Below, piece by piece: positions 1 through 9,567 of a stretch of 64,000 nucleotides of DNA (positions are counted from its first letter, which is position 1; every line of letters begins with the position of its first letter). Made by a program: the position numbers and the translations under genes. The notes under the pieces are model-generated. The model saw only the letters and a program-made list of their open reading frames with translations, was not told where the DNA came from and did no database searches. Source of the stretch: Nepenthes gracilis. Its lineage: Eukaryota; Streptophyta; Magnoliopsida; Caryophyllales; Nepenthaceae. Where the stretch lies: positions 12,648,089-12,712,088 of the forward strand of contig BSYO01000010.1 in assembly GCA_033239525.1 (NCBI GenBank), in the 5' to 3' direction.

Positions 1-101
1 GGATTCTATGAAAGGCGGAGGGATATCGACGGAGTCATGACCGTTTTTCGCCCCCTAAGAAATGTTAACTAAAATCTGGACCATCTCACTAATACCGATT
101 T

Positions 102-372
102 GAGAAGAATATCGACTTAATTATCGGACGGCCTTGGTCAATTCCAGGAGAAGAATATCAATTGCATTGTTTGACTGCCTCGTCAATTTCGTAGAAAAAT
201 ATCGACTGCAATTGTCGATCGTATTGGTAATTTCGGAGAAAATATCGACCGTAACTATCGATCGCTTTTTGGCTTCTGCCCGGAGAAGAATGTCGATCGA
301 ATCGCCGACCGCCTGCCGCCGGGCCGAGAAGAATGTCGACAAAAATCACGACCGTCTTCGCGCCTCCGAAGA
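102..372. repeat. About 46-bp tandem array in Tat-1, six units
   Basis: Six head-to-tail units begin at 102, 148, 192, 236, 283 and 326, spaced 43-47 bp. Each starts with a variant of GAGAAGAATATCGAC and continues with a variant of GATCG...CCGCCTTGGTCAATTTC. A seventh, displaced unit is visible at about 17-60. The units are diverged from one another, so the array is not recent. It lies upstream of the antisense gene that starts at 671. Tandem arrays in the 3' region of Tat/Ogre elements are known and have been proposed as seeds of satellite DNA. Confidence 0.85.
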
Positions 373-422
373 CTTTCTGCTAACCTTGATGAAGCGTGGC
401 CATTAGCCGGTTTGCAGGCTAG

Positions 423-573
423 AAGAAGACACGTGTCTTCTTTTGGTTGGGCGGATATCCTGACCATTAATACGTTAGAGATCCGCCTTTTAAAGAGCCA
501 AGTAGGGAGGCGACACGTGGCAGGACTGACGGCGTCCTTAATGAGAGGTTTTAACGCGTGCTTGCCGTTTAAG
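423..573 (+). promoter_or_regulatory. Putative promoter of the Tat-1 antisense gene, two G-boxes and a TATA-like box
   Basis: A perfect 20-bp palindrome at 423-442 is centred on CACGTG. A second CACGTG sits in ACACGTGGC at 513-521, which matches the G-box/ABRE core bound by plant bZIP and bHLH factors. A TATA-like TTTAAG at 568-573 lies about 100 bp before the ATG at 671. The antisense genes of Tat-2 and Tat-3 have similar ATTTAA boxes 134 and 89 bp before their ATGs. The promoter role is inferred. Confidence 0.5.
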
Positions 574-670
574 TTTCCCTCTACATTTCGAAGACCTTTT
601 CCGCCTCCTAGCCTTCGTCTTCTTCGTCTCCAACTTTTATTCTTAGAAACCCTAGTCCCTCCTGCAAACC

Positions 671-1782
671 ATGGCATCCATCACAGACATCGCCTCCGTT
701 CTTAGGGAGAGTGACGTTAAAGCACTGTGCGTTGAGTTCAATGTCCTGAAGGAGATCGAATGGAGAATCCCGGAAAGGAACAACAAAGCCTTTGCTCCAC
801 CGACGGGGCATATCATAGTTTATGAGGCCCACCTGAGGAGCGGTCTCCGTCTTCCGTTGCCGGACGACTTATGAGGACTAGCTAGTGGAATCAGGAGAAA
901 GAGTCATCCCGCGGGCGCGCGCCGCAAGCTACTCCGTGCGGCCGATGTAATCCTTTATGGAGCCTGCCAGGAGCCTGAGTGGAGGTGCGGGAACCATCCG
1001 TTAGCTCTCCAGTTACGCGGACTCCTACTATGGAGCCAATGGAGCTGATCTCCTCCAGCCTACCGCAGAGGTCTTTGCTGAGGAGCCCGCAGCAGAGCCA
1101 TGGATGAGATCAAGGGTGCCAAGAGCATTTTGGAGGAGGTTGCCACTAGCTCGGCTCGAGAGGATGCTCCTGGTCCACTGTCACCTGGGCCAAGTCTGGA
1201 AGCCAGGCCCGAGAGGCCTACGAGGAGATTTTGCGAGGTATGATTCTTGGTGATGGCTTCCACGTACTTTTTACTTCCTCAGATTTGTGACTTGTTCTTT
1301 ATTTTTCTCTAGTGCAGTCGATAAAGCTGATTTCTGCCATCTCCAAGGAGGTGGAGCAGCGTGACCAGGCGATTGCCGATAGGGAGGTGAAGATCGTCTG
1401 GCCGGGATGCTAGGGCCGGGCCGCTTTTGGGAGCGAGCACCACGAGGAGACCAGAGCCCCTCGAGGTCAGTTCTTGGCGGAGTGGAAACGAGAATGCTAA
1501 GTCAAGGTTGAGGTTGCTCGCTTGAAAGAGGAGGATGATCGAGGCAAAGCGCACCTCAAACGGCTTGCCAAGGGAGTAGTAGCCTTGGAGAAAGATCTGA
1601 GTCTCTGGATCCGCCCCCACGAGGTCAAGGGCAAGACGCACGCGCAGTTGTTGGAAGGAATCAACGTCGGTTGGCGCGTTGCGTGGTTGATTGATCCTAA
1701 TTTTCCAGTTGAGTTCATTAATCTATCCAACAGTACGATGCTACACAGAAACGACCACGTGGGGGAGCCCCGTGATATTTAG
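671..1782 (+). pseudogene. Tat-1 antisense gene (aORF-1), gypsy-type transposon domain protein, degraded
   Basis: This gene runs opposite to gag-pol. The ATG at 671 (ACCATGG context) opens 67 codons. The piece ending HIIVYEAHLRSGLRLPLP resembles the N-terminal part of the plant family Pfam calls putative gypsy-type transposon (Transposase_28, PF04195). A stop follows and the middle is broken. A likely intron starts with GAG|GTATGA at 1238 and ends at TCTCTAG (1312) or TAGTGCAG (1316). Downstream, 1522-1782 encodes a lysine/glutamate-rich, coiled-coil-like stretch and then a tail (RVAWLIDPNFPVEFINL). A matching tail is found in aORF-3 (ASLVALDFPVDFFDLRN). An AATAAA follows at 1863. Its function is unknown; extra antisense ORFs are known in Tat elements. 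Confidence 0.65.
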
Positions 1783-1862
1783 GGGCCTCAGCCGCCCTCA
1801 TAACCTTTTGTACATTTTTGGGACCTCCTTTGTACTTATGTAATTTGTAGCATGTTCAAAGC

Positions 1863-1868
1863 AATAAA
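1863..1868 (+). terminator. Polyadenylation signal of aORF-1
   Basis: A canonical AATAAA lies 80 bp after the last codon of the antisense gene, preceded by T-rich and TGTA-containing sequence typical of plant far-upstream elements. Tat-2 has an AATAAA in the equivalent place (41747). Confidence 0.5.
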
Positions 1869-2165
1869 ATGGAAGTTCTTTTCACTTTTGTGTCTATTTA
1901 CTTTTATCGCATTAGGTGTTGGCATGCTTTGTTGCATTGGGCGGCCAACTTGGTTGGCCGGCTACCGTTGTTGGGCTGCCTAAAAAGCGAGGTTCTTAGG
2001 CTTGGCAGACGGTTGTGTTAACCAGCCTGGTGACGCTGTCCAAGTGATGACTTGGACGGCCAACGTTAGAGAAGGATGCTTCTCCATTCGACCGTCGCTG
2101 ATTGATCACGCTATCTCCTTGTGGAGGAGGTCGTTGCGTATGCTAAGTAAGCCCTCTAAGGGTTT

Positions 2166-2442
2166 GACCGCTATCGAGCCACTTGGATAACCAATGTTTA
2201 ATACGACCGCTAATAGGCCGCTTGGATAACCAGGGTTTAGTACGACCACTAATGGGTCGCTCGGATGATCGAAGTTCATATTAGACCACTTATGGACCAC
2301 ATGGATGACCAGGGTTTACAATAGACCATTCATAAGCCACCTGAATGACTAGGGTTTAGATACGACCGCTAATGGGCCGCTCTAATGACCGAGGTTCAAG
2401 TTCGACCGCTTATGGGCCACCTGGATGACCAGGGTTTAACGA
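2166..2442. repeat. 40-bp tandem array between pol and aORF-1, seven units
   Basis: Units start at 2166, 2205, 2244, 2284, 2324, 2364 and 2404, a period of 39-40 bp. Each begins with GACCGCTAATGGGCCGCTTG or a variant and continues with ATGACCAGGGTTTA. Tat-2 carries a recognisably related array with exactly the same 40-bp period in the same place (41924-42056). The array sits where transcripts of gag-pol and of the antisense gene would converge. Confidence 0.85.
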
Positions 2443-2629
2443 GAGGGTGAAAACTCTCCTGACTTAGGAGCAGTCTAGGTCGGGTAACCTGCAAAGAAAA
2501 CATATGCACATGCATACAGGAAGGATGCTAAGTAAACACTTATTTTTCGCGAAATCAAAACAAGTAAGCGATTGCAAACAATAATGCAAATGCGTACTTG
2601 CGTTTGCTATTGGAAGTACCGTTTGAGGT

Positions 2630-5600
2630 GGATGGCATTCCATGTTCATGGAACCGGTTTTTCGTCTTGGCTCCAGAGTTTGTAGGCTCCGTTTCGCAGG
2701 ACGGCGGAGACGAGGAAAGGCCCTTCCCAATTAGGGGAGAGCTTATTGCGGCCGACTAGCTTGCCTGTGGCCTCGACGCCTCGTAAGACCAGGTCCCCTA
2801 CATCGAATCGTCATGCCTTAACTTTTTTATTATAGTATCGGGCAATTCGATATTGGTAGGCCGCTGTCTGTACTCTAGAAGCGTCGCGGGCTTCCTCTAA
2901 CAAGTCTAAGTGCTCCCTGATTTTTTGGGAGTTAGCCAGTGAGTCGAAGGACTCCACCCTGAGACTTGGAAGCTCAATTTCGATCGGGATTACCACCTCA
3001 GTCTCGTAACAGAGTCTGAAGGGCATCTCACGCATTAGTTCCTTCGGGGTTGTTCGATAAGACCAAAGAACAGAAGGGAGCTCGTCCGCCTAGGAGCCCC
3101 ATGCGTCCTCCAGCTTAGTTTTTAAATCGTGGAGTAGCGTTCGATTTGTCACCTCCATCTGTCCGTTTGCCTAGGGGTATGCCACCGAAGTGTGGATTAG
3201 ATTGATGCCAATATTGGTGCTATACTTGGTGAAGCGTTTCCAGAATCGGGTCCCGTTATCTGTCACAACGACCTCTGGGATCTTTAATCTGCTGCACGAT
3301 GCTCGCGGAGGAACTTGTGGCGTTATGCTTTGTAATCTTAGCCAGTGGGATAGCCTCGACCCACTTGGTGAAGTAGTCAATGCCCACGATGATGAATTTT
3401 CTTTACCCCGTGGCAATGGGAAACGGGCCGAGAAGATCGAGCCCCCATTACGCGAAGGGGCAAGGGGCCTTCTGATTCCATGGATGGCTAAACGGAGGAG
3501 GCGGAAGCCGGGCCAACATTTCTTCACAAACTCCAACACGTCTTTTTTCATCGAGGGCCAATAATAACCCTGACGCATGACCTTGAAGGCCAAGTTCTTT
3601 CTGCTAATGTGCGACCCACAGATCCCGAGGTGGACCTCGCTTAAAGCGTAGTCAGCCTTTTTGGGAGTTAGGCAGCGAAGGTATGGAGTCGAGTAGCCAC
3701 AGCGGTATAACCGTCCGTCAACCACAGCATACCAGCCAGCTATATTCTTGACCCGTTTGGCCTTCTCCACATCCTCCAGCAATGATCTGTCCGCCAGATA
3801 GTTTAGGAAATGCGTCATCCAGTTTTTCGTTTCGAAAATCTGCATTGCCTCTCGCTTCTCAAGGTGGGAGCGTCAAGGATCTCCCGCATGTCCGACATCA
3901 AGCTTTGATTTTCAGTGCAGCTTTGGCACACTGGGTTCCATCTTCCAATTTTTAGTTCGGGGAACGTGAACCAGGGTCAGTTTGTCGAAACCCTGGGCGG
4001 CCTCCCTTGCCTTTCCCAAGTACTTGGCCAACAGAGGGTTGTTCGCCTCAAAGCCTCCGTTAACCTGGTTAACGATTAGCTCAGTCGTCAGAAATCGCTA
4101 GTCTTTTGCAGAACATTCCTTGGCTAACCGCACGGCCAATAGGGCCTCGTACTCGTGCAACGTTGTTGGTTCTTAAAAAAATTGAGCTTCCGAGGGTATT
4201 TCACCTCAAACACATCGGGGTCGTAAGGAGACTACCCTCAGCGCCACGCCCGTGTCCGCGACGATCCGTCAACGGGAGTATCCATTTCGAAACTCAAACA
4301 AGCAGTTACGCGCTTTCTTTCGGCCGCTCCTCGAGGATCAAGTTGTAGTCTCGATAATGAAATCAGCTAGCGCCCGTGCCTTCACAAGAAGCTGGGCCGG
4401 AATTCAATGTCGAACTCGCCCAACTCTATAGCCTATTTTACCAATCATCTAGAAACATCGGGTTTCTGGAGTTTGTTTTTCAGCGGTTGGTCCGTGAGGA
4501 CCACTATCTGGTGGGCCTGAAAGTAGGGCCTTAACTTCCGTACGGAGAATACTAGCGCCAAGGCCAATTTTTCTGCGCTTGAGTAACGGGTCTTTGAGCC
4601 GATCAACGTTTTACTCATGTAGTAGACTGGCCGCTGAGCGTCAGGGTCGTGGCACACTAGGACAAAACTGAGGTAACCTCTGACACCGCCAAATAAAGGT
4701 AAAGCTTCTCTCCACTCTTGGGTGACACCAACAACGGCATGCTGGCCAAATACCATTTCAGTTCATCGAAAGCGATTTGGCATTCCGCTGTCCATTGGAA
4801 CCCGTTAGATTTTGTTCCTCTAAGGGCTTTGAAGAATGGCTTATACTTGTCACCGGACTTCGCAAGGAAGCGGGACAGTGCTACCAGCCGTCCAGTCAGT
4901 CGCTGGACGTTCTTTATGTTCCGTGTTGGAGTCATGTCGACGAGCGCCTTGATCTTCTCTGGGTTCGCCTCGATCCCCTGCTGGGAGACGATGAAACCCA
5001 GGAATTTGCCGAAGGCTACTTCGAAGGTACACTTACCTGAATTCAGCTTCATGTGATGCTTACGGAACACCTTGAATGACTCTTCCAGGTCGCGGATGTG
5101 GCCGCCAGTGACCCTGCTCTTGACGAGCATGTCGTCGACGTAGACCTCCATATTGCAACCAATTTATTTTTCGAATATTTTGTTGACCAGCCGTTGGTAG
5201 GTCACTCTAACATTTTTAAGCCTGAAAGGCATTACTTTATAACAGTAGGTGCCCTGATGAGTCATGAACGAGGTGTTCTCCTCGTCCTCCGCATCATCCG
5301 GATCGGCCAGAACCCGAATAAAGGCCCATGAAACTTAGCAACTCATGTCCGACTGTTGAGTCAACCAGTAGGTCAATTCCAGGCAATGGAAAGCTGTCCT
5401 TAGGACAAGCCTTGTTAACGTCAGTAAAATCGGCGCACATCCGTCATTTTTCGTTGCTTTTCTTTACTAATAAGACATTAAAGAGCCAGTCTGGGTATTG
5501 GACTTCCCTAATGAAGCCTGCGTCTAGCTGCTTTTTCACCTCCTCTCGGATGGCGATTAGCTTTTCAACGGAGTGGTTCCTTCGTTTTTGCCTGACAGGT

Positions 5601-6340
5601 TTTTGGCTGGAGTCAAGCCCCAACTTATGGACCATAATCTCTACTGGGATTCCCTACATGTCTGCTAGAGTCCGCGCAAAAAGGTCAGCATTCCTTCACA
5701 AGAATGCAATTAGTTCATCACGCAGTGGTCCAGTGAGTGAGCCGCCGATCTGTACACACTTCTCCGGCTCCTCCGGGTCCAATGGGATTAGATCCGTGGC
5801 TTCACCGGACTGCGCTTGCTGAAGGGTTGTCTTGTCTCGATAGTCGAGTTCCCCAACTGTTCTAGTGCTGCCGCTTGGGGCAATCTGTGACATGTAATAT
5901 GTTCGTCCAGTAACCCGGTCGCCCAGCACCTACCCAACACCGTAGGGTGTTGAAAACTTCATTTTGATGAGTGAAATCGAGGTAACCGCCCCGAACGCTG
6001 TTAAGCATGGTCTGCCTAGTATGGCGTTATACACTGACGGGTAGGTCGACCACTAGGAAGGTGAGCATTCGACTTACTGTTTTCGGATACATCCCAATGT
6101 GACCTCCAGTTAGATAGTCCCTTGAACGGGTACAGGCTCGTTATCGAGGCCGTATAATGGGCCTTCGACAAGTTTTAGTTGATTCTTTTTTAAGCCTAAT
6201 TTAAAGAACGCATCCAAGTAAAGTAAATCTCGAGAGCTTCCATTATCAATGAATACTCGCTTCAGTTGGTAGTCAATACTACCGTCTGAAACGAGTACGG
6301 ATACAACGAGAGGATCAGCACAGGGGGACATTATATGAGC
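2630..6340 (-). pseudogene. Tat-1 pol: protease, RT, RNase H, archaeal-type RNase H, integrase
   Basis: Read leftwards from 6340, the segments are as follows. Protease is at 6331-6110, with the catalytic region FIDNGSS. The RT N-terminus is at 5635-5444 and the RT core and thumb at 5151-4657, with an intact YVDDMLVKS box. RNase H is at about 4756-4445 (YYMSKTL, TRYSSAEKLALAL). A second, archaeal-type RNase H is at about 4350-4080 (TTLHEYEALLAVRLAKECSA). The integrase zinc-binding region is at 3845-3500 and the integrase core (VVTDNGTRF) at about 3300-3230. The integrase C-terminal segment is at 3035-2811, and a tail that matches plant integrase ends (PNWEGPF) is at about 2815-2630. The frame changes several times and stops separate the pieces, so no complete polyprotein is encoded. 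The second RNase H is the diagnostic Tat trait. Confidence 0.85.
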
Positions 6341-6526
6341 TAAGTCATCATCGCTGAAGCTGATAGTGTTGTCCGCCGTGCGCCGCTTCTTCCTCCCAGT
6401 CTGCTGTTCCTCGCTGCTAGACGGGTTTTTAGCAGGTCAGGTGGTAACCATGTTAACCACCCTTGCTGCAACCCGATTTCGGAGAGGAGACTGCTCTTGT
6501 CCCTTTCCGCCAGTTGCTCTAGAGTT

Positions 6527-8029
6527 CTATCCGGGACCCCTGACAAACTTGGTGAGATGCCCTCTGCGAATCAACTCCTCGATCTCCCTCTGCAGTGTCT
6601 TGTAGTCCTCCGTTGAATGTCCAACAGAGTGGTAAAATTCGCAGTACTTTGACTGGTTTCCAGAGTCATTCTTTAATGATTTTGGCCACTTCAAGAACTT
6701 TTCTCCGCAGATCTGCATAAGGAGGTTAGAGCGGGTGTCCGTCAGAGGTGTGAAGCTGGTGGGCCCGTAGTCTGGGCTCGAGCTGGTCATGCGTTTCAGC
6801 GTACGATGAGTGATCTCCGCGTCGTATTTCCTTTTTTCTCTCCAAGAAACGATCGAGGCTGATCCGCCCGCTCTAGGAGTTTTGTCTCGCTGGCTTCTTC
6901 TGCTGCAGCGTAGGCCCGAGTGATAGATTCTACTTCCCGGAAGGTTTGAGAATTCTTGTGGGCCAGATGCTTGAAGAAGTCCCCGTAGGTCAGCGCGGAG
7001 ATGAAACTGCTCAGCTTCATCTCCTCCGTGATCCGGCGAATCCGTCTGGCCTCTTCCACAAAACGATCCAGGAATCGCCATGGGTTCTCTCCCGGTTTCT
7101 GCTTGATGTGGGAGAGATGCCACGGCTACTTCTCTTCCCGTCGGCTCGAGACACAATGAGCCAGGAAGAGATCCGTGAGCTCACCAAAACTACTGATGGT
7201 GCCTGTAGGGAGGTGATGGAACCAGATTCAGGCATCTCCCTTCAAGGTGAGCGGGAAGCAGCGGTACATCGCTGAGTCTTCAACCCTTGTAGACTCATAT
7301 GGGTGCGAAAGTGATCGAGATTGTCGATCGGATCACTACTCCCATCGTATGAGTCAAGGGACGGCATCTTGAACTTGGTAGGCAGTGGACAGCTCAGGAT
7401 CTCCGCTGTGAAAGGAGATCGGTCCAAGTCGATGGCGCGCTCCTCATCTTGGAATACATGGTTCGAGATTTTGTCCACTCGCGGATTTGCGCGAGTGGCG
7501 TTTGCTGATCTTTTGGAGTTGAGGAAAGCCCTCAATTTCGTTCTGTCCCTAGAGGGTGGGGTTCAGCAAATGGTCGCTACGCCTCCCGGGCACTGCGCCC
7601 CGAGGCTCACTCCGGATCAGTGTTATCGTCTTCTCGCCCGAGAGTATCGGGGATTTCTTCTCTCAGGACTTTCTCGCGCGAGACGTGCTCGAGCGTTCTT
7701 GAGGCTTGTTCTAGCCAGAACGCAGAGGAGGCTGGACCGGATTGCTCCTGGTCTCTCGGGCCTTTGGGTCGGTTTTTTTCCTTTGACCACCTTTTTTGGT
7801 GGTCGGTGCAGGAGGGTCGCCGAGGGAGTTTCTGCCATCTCGCTGCTCGAGTGCAAAATATTTGGAGCGCACGATTGTTGATTTGCATCCGCTCCATCGG
7901 GCCATTGGAAGTAGGCGCCGGTACTCCGCCCATTGTCCCGTTGACCACGCGCACTTGATGGCGTGGTCCCGGGTCTGGGATTGGTGGTGTCTCTAGCGGA
8001 TCGCTAGCTTGGGCTCTCGTGTTCACCAT
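6527..8029 (-). pseudogene. Tat-1 gag
   Basis: The ATG at 8029 (product starts MVNTRAQASDPLETPP) lies 69 bp inside the PBS and is a credible gag start. Further pieces are at 7535-7242 (FKMPSLDSYDGSSDPIDNLD, the conserved N-terminal gag motif of plant Ty3/gypsy), 7059-6796, and 6800-6527. The last has a zinc-knuckle-like YCEFYHSVGHSTEDY, where the final cysteine expected in this family is tyrosine, followed by LQREIEELIRRGHLTKFV. Frameshifts break the frame between these pieces. Gag normally forms the particle that packages the RNA; this copy cannot make the full protein without repair. Confidence 0.8.
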
Positions 8030-8097
8030 TGCAAATGCAGAATCAGACGGTGAAAAAGAGAGCGTTGTGCGAATTTATGGATGGCTTTTGTAAGCGT

Positions 8098-8116
8098 TTC
8101 CCACAGATGGGGCCAA
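8098..8116 (-). other. Tat-1 primer binding site
   Basis: On the minus strand the bases directly after the 5' LTR read TTGGCCCCATCTGTGGGAA. This is close to the TGGCGCCGTCTGTGGGAA type of PBS common in plant Ty3/gypsy elements. It fixes the inner LTR edge and the transcription direction. Confidence 0.8.
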
Positions 8117-9150
8117 TGATGCGTCCTTGGATCCGAATTTTGAAAAGATTCGGGCTGATCTGTTTACTCTGGTTCTGGCTCCGTTCACTGAGTTAAGATC
8201 CTGCATACCACTAAAAACAATAGGAGGTCAGTGTGTCGGCAGAAAATTGTCCCACCGAAAACACTCCGACGCTCAAATAAGCAAACAGCCTTCAAAATAT
8301 GAGAAGGTCACTGAAACTGAGAATTGAGAGAGAGAGAGAGAGCAAGAGTGTGTGTAGCTCCAAATAAAAGAGAGACAAAGCCGTCTTCTTGAATCTGGAT
8401 GGTGGGGATGCAGTAAATGGCTGTCGGAAGCGCATTTGTATGCCTTGAGTTTTTTGAGTGACAGCAGAGAGTAGAAAATTATAAATCTGTCTTTGTTGCC
8501 GTTTGTGGGTGTTGCGTGAGTAAGAGCTTGCGTGAGTAAGAGTTCACGTGAGTAATAGTTCGAGTTCGTAACTGATAGCATCCCTGAATGAGAATTCTAG
8601 GGCTTATTTATGGTGGACAGGGTAATCTCTCTCCTTTGGAAGGAGTGATCCCCTGCGTATTCTTGGTTGGCCTGCCTTTCAGATAAGATGCCAGTTGCCA
8701 AATGGACCAAGATAGTTTCTTTCACGCATCGATCGAAACCAAATTACGTACATTCCTTCTCACAGGTTTTTATTGTTGGAGTGTCCCGATTATGCAGAGA
8801 TTGAAAAATGGGCGCCTTCTTTACGAGAAGGGCGCCGATTTTGTCAATGTCTATTTGGGGGAAGTGGGATCGTGTGGCTTTGGAGAGCCGCGTATTGACC
8901 ATCGATGGATCATGAGTTTCAAGTGAAACAGGCCGTAAAAAGTCTTTTATTTTGGCTCGTACTACATTCCGATTCCGGCCAACGCCGAGTTGACTGCCTG
9001 CACGCGAGTTAGCTATCTACATCGAGTTTAGACGGTCAACGCCTCAAGGCTTTGGGCCTTCGCCTTGTTAAGCCGCTTTTAAGTGATCACTAGCATGCCG
9101 CTTAAGCCTCCATTGACTACGGGCTGCCCCATATTCTGGGTGTATCATCA
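8117..9150 (-). repeat. Tat-1 5' LTR
   Basis: The inner edge (TGATGCGTCC at 8117) touches the PBS and matches the inner LTR edge of Tat-2 (TGTTGCGTCC at 47782). The outer edge is placed at ...TATCATCA (9150), giving TGATGATACA on the minus strand, and is less certain because the partner LTR is outside the window. A TATA-like CCATAAATAAG lies at 8603-8613 on the minus strand. A 16-bp unit based on GCGTGAGTAAGAG is repeated three times at 8514-8561, and a GA microsatellite occurs at about 8326-8342. Confidence 0.75.
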
Positions 9151-9567
9151 CATGTTAATTATTATTATTATTTTTTGAATTGTTCTTTATGGGATCAAAT
9201 ATTGAGATGATATTATAATAAAATATAATAATTTTTTGTCTGTTGCAGTGGTGTATCACTGAAATATTTATTAAAATAAAAAATATATTCTTAGTTTAGA
9301 GGTTCCTGTGCAATGTATAAACATATAATTGCTATAAAAAAATTAACATATACAAAAGTTAAAATAAATTATATATGACAAACAGTACATATGGCGTGAT
9401 ATTGAAAGACTATCAATCAAATCGGAACCTTTATATGTTTATAAGATTTAAACCCAATTTAATAGCCTACCTATAAAGAGATCTATTGATTCAAAATCAA
9501 AGAGTGTCCAAACATCATAGAAAACCAGTCATCACTGAAAAAAAAATACATCTATTTGTAAGGATAC
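9151..9567. other. AT-rich 3' flank of the DSS1-like gene
   Basis: No gene is visible. This is the whole space between the stop codon of the DSS1-like gene and the Tat-1 5' LTR. On the minus strand an AATAAATA-type signal occurs around 9268, but several A-rich stretches make the true poly(A) site uncertain. Confidence 0.5.

Larger units (their letters stand above)
1..9150 (-). mobile_element. Tat-1: Ty3/gypsy (Tat-type) LTR retrotransposon, 3' LTR outside window
   Basis: The element is read on the minus strand: 5' LTR (8117-9150), primer binding site, gag, pol, then a long 3' region that carries a 40-bp tandem array, an antisense gene and a 46-bp tandem array. It leaves the left edge before any 3' LTR appears. 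The assignment rests on the domain order protease, RT, RNase H, a second archaeal-type RNase H, integrase, plus the PBS and the antisense extra gene. These are features known from the Tat clade (Retand/Grande-like). The coding regions are broken by frameshifts and stops, so it is probably non-autonomous now. The 5' LTR ends only about 420 bp beyond the stop codon of the DSS1-like gene. Confidence 0.88.

Noticed and set aside
102..372. CRISPR-like regular array
   Set aside because: Units are head to tail without unique spacers, are diverged, and lie in a plant retrotransposon; it is an ordinary minisatellite.
7321..7881. 186-codon + frame opposite gag of Tat-1
   Set aside because: It is the reverse-strand shadow of gag, with arginine/serine-rich low-quality text and no domain.
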